Positions 35,078 through 44,093 of a stretch of 64,000 nt of DNA are shown here, one piece after another; within the stretch, counting starts at the first letter, position 1, and the number at the start of each line of letters is the position of its first letter. The translations under genes and the position numbers were made by a program. The DNA is from Streptomyces clavifer (GTDB lineage: Bacteria; Actinomycetota; Actinomycetes; Streptomycetales; Streptomycetaceae), in the NCBI GenBank assembly GCA_014651175.1, contig BMWJ01000021.1:1-64000 (forward strand), written 5' to 3'. Under the pieces are notes generated by a model. That model saw only the letters and a program-made list of their open reading frames with translations. It was not told the DNA's origin and made no database searches.

Positions 35078-36544
35078 GTGTCTCTCTCCCCCGCTCATCC
35101 CCGCCGAACCACTCGGTGGCGGCCCCTTGGCGCTCTGCTGGCGGCCTTCGTCCTCGGCTGCGCCGGCTCCGCCTCGGCAGTCGCTCCCGCGTCCTTCGGC
35201 CCGACACCTCCACACAACCCCTACGCGGGTCCCGACGGAACCGCCACCATGCATGGGGACACGGGCTCCTCCGACACCACGCCGCTGGCCGGGCCGGGGG
35301 CAGGCACACTGTCCTCCTCACGCACCGCCCTCGCCTCGGCCTGCCCCACCGTCCTGGTCGGTGCCGACGGCTACCCGGTTGCGTTGTGCACCCCGATCTT
35401 CGGCCGGGTGCCAACAGTCCATCTCCTCGATCCGGACGACGGGTCGTCACTGGCCACGCTGAAGCTGACCAAGGGATCACTGCTCGGCGGCGTGTACGCC
35501 TACATCGACCACCAGGACAGGCTGGTCGTCGCGGATGGCAGCCGCAGCCTGCTCCGGGTCGGACACCACCAGAACGGTGCAGGCGAGTGGAGGCTGACGG
35601 TCGACCGAAGTCTGTCGCTGGCCTCCGTCATACCCGGGGACGACGCGGTCACCGGCCTGGCACCCGACTGGGACGGCCGCGTCTGGTTCGCCACCGGCAG
35701 CGGCGTGGTCGGCACGGCGGACGACACCACGGGCACAGTGAAGGCCCTCACCCTGCCCTCGGGTGAACGGGTGGCCAACAGCATCTCCACGGCCCCGGAG
35801 GGCACCGCTGTCACCACCACCCACGCCACCTACCTCCTGACCGCCCAGGGCGGCACGCCGAAGATCCTCTGGCGCAAGGCGTACGACCGCGGCTCCGCCC
35901 GTAAGCCCGGGATGCTGAGCTGGGGCAGCGGCTCGACCCCCACGTTCTTCGGCCCGTCTAAGGGCACGGAGTACGTCGCCGTCGTCGACAACGCCGACAC
36001 GGCGGCCAACCTCAAGGTGTACCGCACCGCCGACGGCTCGGACGTCTGCTCCGTCCCGGTACTCAAGGCCGCGAACGGCCCCGGCAGCGAGAACTCCCCG
36101 GTGGGCGTCGGCCGCAGTGTCTTCGTCGCGGGCACCTACGGCTACCCGTACCCCGCCGTCCCCGAAGGAGCGGGAGACAGCGTTCCGGCTTCGGCGGACT
36201 TCGCCGGCGGCCTGTCCCGGGTGGACGTCCGGGCGGACGGTTCCGGCTGCTCACTCGTGTGGGACAACGCCCTGCGATCGGCAGCGGTACCAAAGCTGTC
36301 GACGGCCGACGGGCTCCTCCATACCGTGGTGCGCGACTCGCTGATCCCCGGTACCAAGGGGACGAGTTTGCTCGACCCCTACCGCTACGTACAGATCGAC
36401 CCTGACAGCGGACAGATCACCCGCTCCGCGAAGGTCGGGACGGGATCGCTCTACGACACACTGCAGATGGCGGGCACCGTGGCACCTGACGGCGCCTATC
36501 TCCAGGGCACCGTGACCGGGGTACTGCGCATCACGGCGCAGTGA
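35078..36544 (+). CDS. Secreted beta-propeller-like protein
   Basis: 488 residues from GTG 35078. A signal peptide is clear: basic start (HPRRTTRWRP), hydrophobic LGALLAAFVLGCAGSASA, cleavage near Ala34. The mature part has repeated strand blocks of the PQQ/Kelch style (LLGGVYAYIDHQDRLVVADG, then GLAPDWDGRVWFATGSG and YVQIDPDSGQI), consistent with a beta-propeller. No catalytic motif is seen. It stands alone, ends at a terminator and abuts the IS5-type unit. An extracellular binding or sensing role is inferred only from the fold pattern. Confidence 0.8.
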   Translation: MSLSPAHPRRTTRWRPLGALLAAFVLGCAGSASAVAPASFGPTPPHNPYAGPDGTATMHGDTGSSDTTPLAGPGAGTLSSSRTALASACPTVLVGADGYPVALCTPIFGRVPTVHLLDPDDGSSLATLKLTKGSLLGGVYAYIDHQDRLVVADGSRSLLRVGHHQNGAGEWRLTVDRSLSLASVIPGDDAVTGLAPDWDGRVWFATGSGVVGTADDTTGTVKALTLPSGERVANSISTAPEGTAVTTTHATYLLTAQGGTPKILWRKAYDRGSARKPGMLSWGSGSTPTFFGPSKGTEYVAVVDNADTAANLKVYRTADGSDVCSVPVLKAANGPGSENSPVGVGRSVFVAGTYGYPYPAVPEGAGDSVPASADFAGGLSRVDVRADGSGCSLVWDNALRSAAVPKLSTADGLLHTVVRDSLIPGTKGTSLLDPYRYVQIDPDSGQITRSAKVGTGSLYDTLQMAGTVAPDGAYLQGTVTGVLRITAQ

Positions 36545-36550
36545 ACACAC

Positions 36551-36579
36551 GTGGCGGGCAGGAAGATCCTGCCCACCAC
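36551..36579 (+). terminator. Terminator of the secreted propeller gene
   Basis: GTGG-CGGGCAGG (36551-36562) pairs with CCTGCCC-CCAC (36568-36579) with one bulge, seven bases after the stop. Confidence 0.65.
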
Positions 36580-36692
36580 GACGCCAGCCAACCCTGCCCC
36601 CACGACCCAGTGACCCAAGACCCACCTCCTTCCCGCTCACCGGGCCGAAGCTCACGCCGCATTTCGGCGCGGCCGGTGGCTACTCCTGCTCC

Positions 36693-36715
36693 GGGCCTGG
36701 CGGTACCGCCAGGCC
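36693..36715. terminator. Second stem-loop just outside the IS5-type unit
   Basis: GGGCCTGGCGGTACCGCCAG followed by GCCC is a perfect palindrome 10 bases outside the left end of the IS5-type unit. It is a probable terminator or insertion-guiding hairpin. Confidence 0.45.
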
Positions 36716-37427
36716 CTTTCGGCCTAGGCGGTGTCTTCAAATGATCTTGCGTGGTGGATCATCGTTGGGTGATACGTCGTCATGAGCTGTCAGATGCCGA
36801 ATGGGAGTTCGTGCGGTCCTTGCTGCCTGAGTCGTCGCGGGGCAGGAAGCGGTTGGACGACCGCACGGTGCTCAACGGGATTGTGTGGAAGTTCCGCACC
36901 GGGATCGCTTGGCGTGACGTTCCCGAGCGGTACGGTCCCTGGGCCACGCTGCACACCCGGTTTCGCCGGTGGGCTCTGGACGGCACGTTCGAGCGGATGC
37001 TCCGGGCTGCCCAGGCACGGGCGGACGCCACCGGGGACATCGACTGGCTTGTGTCGGTCGACTCCACCATCGTCCGCGCCCACCAGCACGCCGCCGGGGC
37101 TCCAAAAGGGGGCTCCGCAGCCCCGTCCTTGGACGCTCCAGAGGCGGCCTGACCAGCAAAATTCACCTGGCGTGCGATGCCGTGGGGCGTCCGCTCGCCT
37201 TCACTGTGACTGGTGGGAACACCAACGACTGCACCCAGTTCACGACCGTGATGGACACGATACGGGTGCCCCGCCTCGGTCCGGGACGGCCACGGAACCG
37301 GCCCGACCATGTCCTAGACGAGTGGCTCCGATGTACCTGGTCGCGTCTGGTCGGCTTGCGGGGGTGAGCGCAGGGCGGATGACCTCCAACGGCATCATGG
37401 GGTCCCCGACCTTGAAGGAGCGCCGCC

Positions 37428-37814
37428 GTGCGACTGGTTTCCGATCCCGTGTTCGGCGAAGTGGATCTCACCGCTTCAGCGGAGGAACTGGCCGGCTTGG
37501 CAAGCGCGGTGGCCAAGGGCGACGGATTCATCGGCTCCACGTCACCGCTGGACGGTGACACCTTGGCAGGGGTCGAAGTCAGGAAGGCTTCCGGCCCCGG
37601 GGTTCGGATCAAACTGGACGCCTCGCGGCAGGTACTGGTGATCAGCGGCGATCCCGGAGCCAGGGCAATCCTCGCAGCCAACCTCCAGAGCATGGCCACC
37701 GGCGAGGGCGGTGGCCACCTCCACATCGACTACTTCCCCGAGCATCCCTACCTCGTTGAAGGGTCTCTGCCGATTGTGGTCAACAGCCCCCACGGAGGGA
37801 TGCCGACGCGATGA
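37428..37814 (+). CDS. Imm32-like immunity protein
   Basis: 128 residues from GTG 37428, preceded by GAAGGAG. Pattern: LVSDPVFGEVDLTASAEEL near the start, VRIKLDASRQVLVISGDPGA in the middle, GGGHLHIDYFPEHPYLVEGS and LPIVV near the end. This matches, from memory, the actinobacterial Imm32 family, small proteins predicted to neutralise polymorphic toxins. The last residues (NSPHGGMPTR) may be altered by the junction with the IS982 remnant. No toxin gene is next to it; it lies inside a nested mobile unit. Confidence 0.6.
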   Translation: MRLVSDPVFGEVDLTASAEELAGLASAVAKGDGFIGSTSPLDGDTLAGVEVRKASGPGVRIKLDASRQVLVISGDPGARAILAANLQSMATGEGGGHLHIDYFPEHPYLVEGSLPIVVNSPHGGMPTR

Positions 37815-37834
37815 GTGGCGGGAGGGCCGCCGTG

Positions 37835-38716
37835 TGGCGACCAGTGAGCGGGTAACCGGTGCACCGATCCTGTTGTTATGCCAGATCCCGGCCGCCATCG
37901 CCAGCACGCGCTGGGCGACCCGGACGGCGACGCCCTCAAAGGTCCGCCCGCTGTGCCGTTCCAGATCGAGCTGCCCTTTCAGGGTGTCGTTGACGGACTC
38001 GATAAGCTGGCGGACCTTCTTGAGCATCGGCTCGCCGTACCGCTGCTTCTCCTGTTTACGGGAGGGCCGCAGCAGTTCGATTCCAAGCTCGGCCAGGGCC
38101 TTTTCGAAGGCCTTGGACGCGAAGCCCTTGTCCGAGATCAGCAGGATGCCCTCGCGCTCGGCGACCAGGTCTGCGTCGACCTCCAGCATCGCGGCCAGGA
38201 CCTCGCGTTCACCGATTTTCGGGTTGGCCAGGGCCCACATGATTGGCATCCCGGTCGGGGTGCAGACCAGGTACAGGCGCAGGCCCCAGAAGAACCGCGA
38301 GTGGGAGGCGCAGTAGCCGTAGCCGGCCCATCCCGCCAGGTTCGAGCGCTGCACCGTCGGGCGGGACATCCCGCACGGCACCGGCGTGGAGTCGGCGATC
38401 CAGTGGTTGTCGAACCAGAAGTCGCTGTCCATCGCAAGCTCCCGGATCAGCCGTTTGACCAGATGCAGGGCCCCGCGGAGAGCTTGTTGTAGCCCGCTCG
38501 CTGCGGCAGGTACGGGAACATGCCGCGAAGGTGCTTGTGCGCGTAGCGCATCCAGCGGGCTTCAGAGTGGAAGCCGAGCAAGGCTTGGGCCACCGCGAGG
38601 CAGATGAGTTCGGAGTCGCTGAGCAACGGCGGTCGGCCGAGGCACCGAGTTCCCCCGATCTCGTCATCGATCTTCACATAAAGTGCGGTCAAGAGGGTGT
38701 TCAGGTCTGTCGTCAC
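37835..38716 (-). pseudogene. IS982-family transposase, frameshifted and 3'-truncated
   Basis: The N-terminal frame starts LNTLLTALYVKIDDEIGG and LLSDSELICLAVAQALLGF. After a shift near 38455 it continues FWFDNHWIADSTPVPCGMSR, then GILLISDKGFASKAFEKALA and QLIESVNDTLKGQLDLERHS. These are the IS982 DDE landmarks (Asp in IADSTP, Asp in ISDKGF, Glu in LIESVND). The reading leaves the family at SLVA near 37835 and runs on into unrelated DNA, so the natural C-terminus is lost. Confidence 0.85.
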
Positions 38717-39119
38717 ACACGGATCTTGGGCACCCTCGCCCCTTTGAGGGGCCGAAACTTCGGATCTACTCGTCTAGGCGACAAGGGCTACAGCTCCAAG
38801 GCCATCCGGACCTGGCTCAGGCAGCGGGGCGTCGGCCACACCATCCCGGAACGGGCCGACCAGATCCGCAACCGGCTCAGGCGCGGCAGCCGCGGCGGAC
38901 GACCGCCAGCCTTTGACAAGCAGTTCTACAAGCAGCGCAACGTGGTCGAACGCTGCTTCAACCGCTTGAAGCAATGGCGAGGCATCGGCCACCCGCTACG
39001 ACAAGACCGTCGAGTCCTATCAAGCAGCCGTCGCCCTCGCCTCGCTCCTGATGTGGGCGTGACATGTGAAGGCAACTCCGAGAGGCAGGTCCAGTTCTGT
39101 TGCAGCGCTGGAAACGCCA

Positions 39120-39983
39120 TCACTCTGCCGCGTGCCGCAGGATGCGGGCGGCCACCAGTTCCGGATCGTCGGTCGGCAGGGCGTGGCTCGCACCGGGCAC
39201 GACCTCCACCTCGGCTGTGGGCATGAGGGCTCCTACTCGCTCCGCGACCTGGCGTGCGTCGTGCAGTGAGCTCTGCTCCCCGAGCAGGAAGAGCGAGGGG
39301 ACCCGCACCCGGCGCAACTCCTCGTCGGAGAAGACCCGGGCCGGCGGAAGAGCACGCCGGAACCCGATGGAGGTGCGTCCCAGTTCCATCAGCTCGGTCT
39401 CCAGGATGGCGCTGTTGCCGACCCAGCGGGACAGTCGGGGGCGCAGTGCGCGGGGGGCCATGCCGGCCAGGCCGCCGGCGATGAGCCAGGCGTAGAAGCG
39501 GCGGCCGGGGTCGGCGAATCCGGCGGGTTCGACCAGGGTGAGGGCGGCCGTACGGCCCGGGTGGTGCATCTGATGGCCGAGCGCCAGCCAGCCGCCGTAG
39601 GAGCAGCCGACGAGATGCGCGGTGGTGGCCTCCAGCCCGGCGAGTACCTCCTCCAGCCAGCGGGCCCCGTCCTCGGCGCCGGTCAGGGGCGCGCTCTGGA
39701 TGCTGGCGCCCGGCTCACCGACCGTGTCTACGGCGATCACCGTGTGGTGGCGGGCGATCGGCTCGATGTACCGGTGCCACATCAGGGAGTTGCCGTTGGC
39801 GCCCGACAGCAGGACGACCGGGTCGGAGCAGGGCGGCCCGGCACGGTGGACGCGGGTGGTACCGAAGGATGTCGGCAGGTCGAAGGCGTCGACCGGGTCC
39901 GGCCAGAGCCGGTCGAGCAGGCGTCCGTAGACGGTGTGGAAACGCTCGCGGGCCTTGTCGTTCCTGAAATCGCCTATGCTCAT
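39120..39983 (-). CDS. Alpha/beta-hydrolase, cargo of the IS5-type unit
   Basis: 287 residues. Landmarks: VVLLSGANGNSLMWHRYIEP (oxyanion region), VIAVDTVGEPGAS, the nucleophile elbow LVGCSYGG (Ser128), FLLGEQSSLHD (late acid) and PGASHALP (His). It belongs to the broad hydrolase/haloperoxidase-like group; the substrate is unknown. The start codon overlaps a 37-bp palindrome shared with a divergent TetR gene, so it is probably repressed by that protein. Both genes lie inside the IS5-type ends. Confidence 0.9.
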   Translation of the reverse strand: MSIGDFRNDKARERFHTVYGRLLDRLWPDPVDAFDLPTSFGTTRVHRAGPPCSDPVVLLSGANGNSLMWHRYIEPIARHHTVIAVDTVGEPGASIQSAPLTGAEDGARWLEEVLAGLEATTAHLVGCSYGGWLALGHQMHHPGRTAALTLVEPAGFADPGRRFYAWLIAGGLAGMAPRALRPRLSRWVGNSAILETELMELGRTSIGFRRALPPARVFSDEELRRVRVPSLFLLGEQSSLHDARQVAERVGALMPTAEVEVVPGASHALPTDDPELVAARILRHAAE

Positions 39984-40019
39984 GGTACAGACGTATCACA
40001 AGTTGATACACGTGTACCA
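39983..40019. promoter_or_regulatory. 37-bp palindromic operator between hydrolase and TetR genes
   Basis: Nested half-sites TGGTACA...TGTACCA and GTATCA...TGATAC form a near-perfect palindrome centred at 40001. It overlaps the hydrolase ATG and lies 18 bases before the TetR start. Confidence 0.75.
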
Positions 40020-40037
40020 CTAGGGGGAGGTCGGACC

Positions 40038-40661
40038 ATCGCCGCGCGCGTCGATCACGAGGAACGCAGGAAGCAGATCGCGGAGGCTCTGCTGCGCATC
40101 GCCGCCACCGAGGGGCTCCAGTCGGTGAGCATGCGGGCGGTCGCCACCGAGGCGGGCGTCTCCCTTCGGCTGGTGCAGTACTACTTCACGACCAAGCAAG
40201 CCCTGGTGCTGGACGCCCTAGCCCGGCTGGGCACCCAGCTCCAGGCCCGCATGGACCGGTGGGTCCGCGAGGCGGGCTCTCCGCCGCAGCCACGCTCCAC
40301 AATCACCGCCATCCTCTCCAGCGTCCTGCCGACGGACGAGGAGAGCCGCCGGATCACCCGGATCTACGCCGCCTACTACGTTCTCGTCCTCGGTGACAGC
40401 TCGCTGGAAGAACACGCCACACCCCAACCCGCACTACTGGAAGGCTTCCTCGCCAAGCAGCTCCGCCTGGCGCAAGAGGCCGGCGCTGTCGGCCCCGAGA
40501 AAAATCCCGCCATGGTGGCGGCCGGACTGATGGCCATGGTCAACGGCCTCGGCTCCAGCGTGCTGGGCGGCCAGCGCACCGGTAAAGCAGCCCTGCTTGT
40601 CCTGCGCCACCACCTGGACGAACTGTTCGGCCCCGCTACTCCTGCATCCGACGGCTCGTGA
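40038..40661 (+). CDS. TetR-family regulator with an apparent ATC start
   Basis: 207 residues. Helix-turn-helix: RRKQIAEALLRIAATEGLQS, then SMRAVATEAGVSLRLVQYYF. The C-terminal domain resembles the BetI-like group (RITRIYAAYYVLVLGDSS, PAMVAAGLMAMVNGLGSSVL). No ATG, GTG or TTG is available in frame before the DNA-binding helices. GGGGGAGG lies seven bases before an ATC at 40038 followed by AARVDHEE, exactly where a start is expected. Either ATC is used or an ATG has mutated. The divergent hydrolase is its likely target. Confidence 0.85.
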   Translation: MAARVDHEERRKQIAEALLRIAATEGLQSVSMRAVATEAGVSLRLVQYYFTTKQALVLDALARLGTQLQARMDRWVREAGSPPQPRSTITAILSSVLPTDEESRRITRIYAAYYVLVLGDSSLEEHATPQPALLEGFLAKQLRLAQEAGAVGPEKNPAMVAAGLMAMVNGLGSSVLGGQRTGKAALLVLRHHLDELFGPATPASDGS

Positions 40662-40837
40662 CGACATACCACCCGATGCTGAATCCACCACGCAAGATCA
40701 TTTGAAGACACCACCTAGTGAGCTCGGTAGGCGGTCGTTCGTCGCGGGGACCGAAGCGGCTGGAACGCCTCGCATGCTGCCCTTGGACGTAGACTGCCCG
40801 CCAGGAGTGGGGGCTCCAGCCCCGGGGGGAGGGCGTT

Positions 40838-41188
40838 GTGCGGGCGAGCGACAACGAGCGCCACTGGGTCAGCCGGTGGCACGTTCCGTTGAACGTTGCC
40901 GCCATGCACGTGAGTGGCGTTCTGCTGTACATCGGCTTCTGCTGGATTCCAGCTGCGTCCGCGGAAACCTATGCCCAAACGTTCGAGACGATGATCTCGG
41001 TGCTGATGCTCCACGTCGCTATCCAGATTCCCGCCGGCCTTCTTGCCTCCCGTTGGGCAGTCCGCGGCCAGGTAGCCAAAGCCGTTCATCTGTCCTGTGC
41101 CATCGAACCTGGTTGGCCGCGGCCCGGCGGATCGCTTCGCGCAGGACTTCGGGGCGCATCAGCACGCCCTTGCCGTCGATCTGGATGA
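40838..41188 (+). CDS. Small membrane protein truncated by an ISKra4 remnant
   Basis: From GTG 40838 the frame encodes a start (RASDNERHWVSRWHVPLNVA) and two membrane helices (MHVSGVLLYIGFCWIPAASA and MISVLMLHVAIQIPAGLLAS). After about residue 88 the frame enters DNA that encodes ISKra4 transposase on the other strand, so the last third is not native. No family is recognised. Confidence 0.5.
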   Translation: MRASDNERHWVSRWHVPLNVAAMHVSGVLLYIGFCWIPAASAETYAQTFETMISVLMLHVAIQIPAGLLASRWAVRGQVAKAVHLSCAIEPGWPRPGGSLRAGLRGASARPCRRSG

Positions 41189-41528
41189 CCAGGGGCATCT
41201 CGTGGGTGCACGGAGTGGGAATCCTCGCCCTGTAGGAGGCGGCGATATCGACGGGCGTCGGCGTCCACCAGCTCTTCAAGGCGGCGCTTGCCCACCACCT
41301 TCCCGCATCGTCGCTCGATCGCGGCAGCGGCCTGGTCGAACGAGCCTCTCGCCGCTTCCAGCACTGCAAGGCGGGCAAGCCTGCGGGAGTGCCGGCCGAC
41401 GGGCAGCGACGGGTCCGCATCCGCCGGGTGCACGTGGGACACGCCCCGGCCGCAACGCGTCTTCTCCCGCCAGGCTCGAACCTGTCCTTCCGGCGCGTGC
41501 ACCACCGGCTGTCCTGCGCCTTGCGCAC
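41093..41528 (-). pseudogene. ISKra4-family transposase fragment
   Basis: LAVLEAARGSFDQAAAAIER, then CGKVVGKRRLEELVDA, and in a second frame PCTHEMPLVIQIDGKGVLMR and PEVLREAIRRAAAN match the middle of ISKra4-type transposases (the Asp in IQIDGKG is catalytic). At least one frameshift, near 41270, breaks it, and both ends are missing. Confidence 0.7.
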
Positions 41529-41540
41529 CGCGTCCTAACG

Positions 41541-41584
41541 CTCCGGCCTGGGAGATCGGCAACCGCCGATCTCCCAGGCCGGAG
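41541..41584. terminator. 20-bp perfect stem-loop
   Basis: CTCCGGCCTGGGAGATCGGC (41541-41560) pairs perfectly with 41565-41584 around AACC. It lies about 50 bases beyond the stop of the MMPL gene and would end that transcript. Confidence 0.85.
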
Positions 41585-41632
41585 TCGTTGGTTCGCCCCC
41601 GGTGAGGGGTGAGGCCAGACAGTACGTCCCGC

Positions 41633-43894
41633 CTATTGCTCGGGGGAATGACTGACGGGACGTACCAGTTCAGGGGTCTGCTCGCCGGCGGACCACGGTG
41701 CGGCTCCGCGCTGCTTGCCGAGCCGGGAAGACCAGGCGCGGTCGCCGAGCAGCGCCATGGCAGCCGGCAGGAGCACGCCTCGGACGATGGTGGCGTCGAT
41801 GAGAATGGCGACCGCCATGCCGACGCCCATTATCTTGTACTCGATGGCGGTGAGGCTGACGAACACCGTGAACACAGCCGTCATGATCACGGCGGCACTG
41901 GTGACCACACCCGCGCTGCTGCTGATGCCTCCGACAATCGAGTCGTTCGCGCTGGCCCCGTCGGCCCAACGCTCCCTGATCCGGCTGAGGATGAAGATGT
42001 GGTAGTCCATGCTCAGCCCGAAGAGGATGACGAACATGAACAGCGGCAACCAGGCGACCACACCTCCGTAGGCGGTGAAGCCCAGCAGCGAGCCGAGATG
42101 CCCGCTCTGGAAGACCCAGGTGAGCACGCCGTAGGCAGCGCCGATCGAGAGCAGATTGAGCAGGATCGACACCAGCGGGATGGTCCAGGAGCGGAAGGCG
42201 ACGACCAGCAGGACGAAGGCCAGCGCGAGGATGAAGACGAAGACCGCAGCGGATCGGCTGTTGAGCTGGTTGGCGAAGTCGTACGGCATCGCCGTCTTGC
42301 CGCCGACCGCGTAGTCGATGCCCTCCACGGCGCCGAGGGTCTCGGGCAGCACCGTGCCCCTCAGTTTCTCCAGGGACTCGTTCGACGTGTCGTCGGTACC
42401 CTTGCCGATGAGCGGTACACGCACCACCACCACGTCACCGACCGCGACCGAGGTGATCGGCTCGGCGATTCCGTTGCCGGGGGTGGCCGCCTGCTCGTGC
42501 AGGGCGTCGATCGCCGTACGCAGGGCGGGGGTGTCGGCACTCGAGCCGTCGTCGGTGGCGATCGCGACACGGGCGGGGCTCGAGGCACCCGGGAAGGCGT
42601 CATTCATCCGGACCGCCGCGTCCACCGGGGCGACGCTACGCGGCAGGCTGTCGGTCGTAGCGGGGTCCTGCAGCTTCATGCTGAGCATGGGCAGGGCCAT
42701 GACCACCAGGACGAGAGCGGCGATTCCACCGGTCAGAGCGGGGCGGCGCACCACGGTGCGGGCCACCGCGGACCAGGTCCGCGACTCGCGTGCGACGGTC
42801 CTGCGCTTGCCGAGCCAGGGGATGCGCGCCTTGTCGACGCGGTGCCCCAGGGCGGCGAGCACCGCCGGCAGCACGGTGATGGAGCCGAGCACCGTGAGAC
42901 CCACGACGATCACGGTGCCGGCCGTCAGCCCCTTGAAGACGTCGAGCCCGGAGAAGAGGAGGCCGCACACACAGACCATCACGGTGAGGCCGGAAACCAC
43001 CACGGCGTGACCGGACGTGCGGGCCGTCATCGCGAGGGCGTCCTGGGTGTCGCGTCCCGCGATCCGTTCCTCCCGCTCCCTTCGCAGATAGAACAGCGAG
43101 TAGTCGATGCCGACGGCCATGCCGATGAGCAGGACGATGGAGGAGGCGGCGCTGTTGACCGGCACGAACTGTCCGACGGTCTGCAGCAGGCCGAAGGTGC
43201 CGATGACCGCGGTCGCGGCGAGCAGCAGGGGGATACCGGCGGCGATCAGCGAGCCGAAGACGACGAGCAGGATCACCAGGGTCAGGGGCAGCGAGGTGAA
43301 CTCGGCCTTCGCGAAGTCGTCCTTGATCGCGTCGTCGACGACCGCGTTCAGGCTGCGGTCACCGGCCTGCACGATCCGTAGGTCCGCGTTGCTGTCCTGC
43401 ACCTCTTTCAGGGCGGCGACGGCCTCGTTGTAGTTCTCCTTCTGCTTCTCGATCGGTCCGTCGAGTTCGAAGGTCACCAGACCGGACCGGCCGTCCTCGG
43501 ACACCCATCGCTCGCCGTCGGTTCCCGCGGGCGATCCGATGTCGCGCACCGCATCACTGGTGCCGCGCAGTTTGTCGACCAACTCCTCGGCCGCACCCTG
43601 CAGCTCGGGGCTCTCGGTGAACTTGGGCCCCTCGTCCTCGCGTGCCTGGAACAGCACGCTCTCGCGGACAGAGTCACCGTTGTCCTCAGTTCGCACGATC
43701 TGCTGCGCCTTGCCCGCGTCACCGGGGTCGAGGGAGCGGGCCTCAGGTCCGCTGACCAGCGCACTGGACAGGATCGCGACGACCACCAGCACCAGCCAGC
43801 CGGTGATGGCGAGGGCCTTGTGCCGGACCGACCACCCGGCGACGGACTCCACGACCCCACGGGCAGGTCCCACCGGAGTGGGGGTCTGCGTCAT
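41633..43894 (-). CDS. MMPL/RND-superfamily membrane transporter
   Basis: 753 residues from ATG 43894, with GGGGGA eight bases upstream. Topology is two repeats of one helix, a large extracellular loop and five helices, as in MmpL proteins. The helix-4 signature is IVLLIGMAVGIDYSLFYLRR in the first half and FGLSMDYHIFILSRIRERW in the second; the paired GIDYSL and SMDYHI Asp-Tyr motifs are the proton-relay residues. It probably exports a lipid or small hydrophobic compound using the proton gradient. It follows a small membrane protein and an ArsR-type regulator, and a 20-bp terminator lies downstream. Confidence 0.93.
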   Translation of the reverse strand: MTQTPTPVGPARGVVESVAGWSVRHKALAITGWLVLVVVAILSSALVSGPEARSLDPGDAGKAQQIVRTEDNGDSVRESVLFQAREDEGPKFTESPELQGAAEELVDKLRGTSDAVRDIGSPAGTDGERWVSEDGRSGLVTFELDGPIEKQKENYNEAVAALKEVQDSNADLRIVQAGDRSLNAVVDDAIKDDFAKAEFTSLPLTLVILLVVFGSLIAAGIPLLLAATAVIGTFGLLQTVGQFVPVNSAASSIVLLIGMAVGIDYSLFYLRREREERIAGRDTQDALAMTARTSGHAVVVSGLTVMVCVCGLLFSGLDVFKGLTAGTVIVVGLTVLGSITVLPAVLAALGHRVDKARIPWLGKRRTVARESRTWSAVARTVVRRPALTGGIAALVLVVMALPMLSMKLQDPATTDSLPRSVAPVDAAVRMNDAFPGASSPARVAIATDDGSSADTPALRTAIDALHEQAATPGNGIAEPITSVAVGDVVVVRVPLIGKGTDDTSNESLEKLRGTVLPETLGAVEGIDYAVGGKTAMPYDFANQLNSRSAAVFVFILALAFVLLVVAFRSWTIPLVSILLNLLSIGAAYGVLTWVFQSGHLGSLLGFTAYGGVVAWLPLFMFVILFGLSMDYHIFILSRIRERWADGASANDSIVGGISSSAGVVTSAAVIMTAVFTVFVSLTAIEYKIMGVGMAVAILIDATIVRGVLLPAAMALLGDRAWSSRLGKQRGAAPWSAGEQTPELVRPVSHSPEQ

Positions 43895-44093
43895 GCGCGT
43901 CCCCCTTCGCCTTCGGGGTGCTTGCGGTCTAACTTGCCTTTGCGCAGCATGAGCTGCTCTCCTTAAATGTGGAGGAGCGTATCCAGGGAAAACTCGCCCG
44001 ACGGCGAGGGAGATGCCTTCCGAACGCTGGGTCGTCGAGGTTGCAGCTCGGCGACCCAGCTCTGCGGTTGTGCGCCATTCACTTCGTTGTGCG

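Larger units (their letters stand above)
37318..38773. mobile_element. Nested unit with CTAG target duplication carrying an Imm32-like gene
   Basis: The inserted 1456 bp starts ACGAGTGGCTCCGATGT and ends with the inverse of ACGAGTAGATCCGAAGT (14 of 17 match). CTAG is present at both junctions (37314-37317 and 38774-38777). Removing the insert and one CTAG rebuilds the IS5 transposase frame exactly, so the boundaries are firm. It holds an Imm32-like gene on the plus strand and an IS982 transposase remnant on the minus strand. Confidence 0.8.
36769..39062 (+). pseudogene. IS5-family (IS427 group) transposase, split by insertion and frameshifted
   Basis: The first part reads VIRRHELSDAEWEFVRSLLP to the CCAAAAGGGGG slip site at 37103-37113. 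There a -1 shift, normal for this group, moves into GGLTSKIHLACDAVGRPLAF and on to RPRNRPDHVL at 37316. The second part resumes at 38776 with GDKGYSSKAIRTWLRQRGVG, then RNVVERCFNRLKQWRG. Removing 37318-38773 plus one CTAG restores DHVLGDKGYSS in frame. One extra G near 38987 shifts the last 25 residues (ATRYDKTVESYQ, ending LLMWA). The transposase is inactive. Confidence 0.88.
36727..40715. mobile_element. IS5/IS427-type unit carrying a hydrolase/TetR pair (transporter IS)
   Basis: The left end (36727-36760) and right end (40682-40715) are inverted repeats matching at 32 of 34 positions (GGYGGTGTCTTCAAATGATC is the outer part). TA flanks both sides (36725-36726 and 40716-40717). The 3989-bp interior holds an IS5-family transposase gene split by a second insertion, then a hydrolase gene and a TetR gene between the transposase stop and the right end. 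A simple IS427-group element would be about 0.9 kb, so the extra genes are cargo. Confidence 0.8.
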
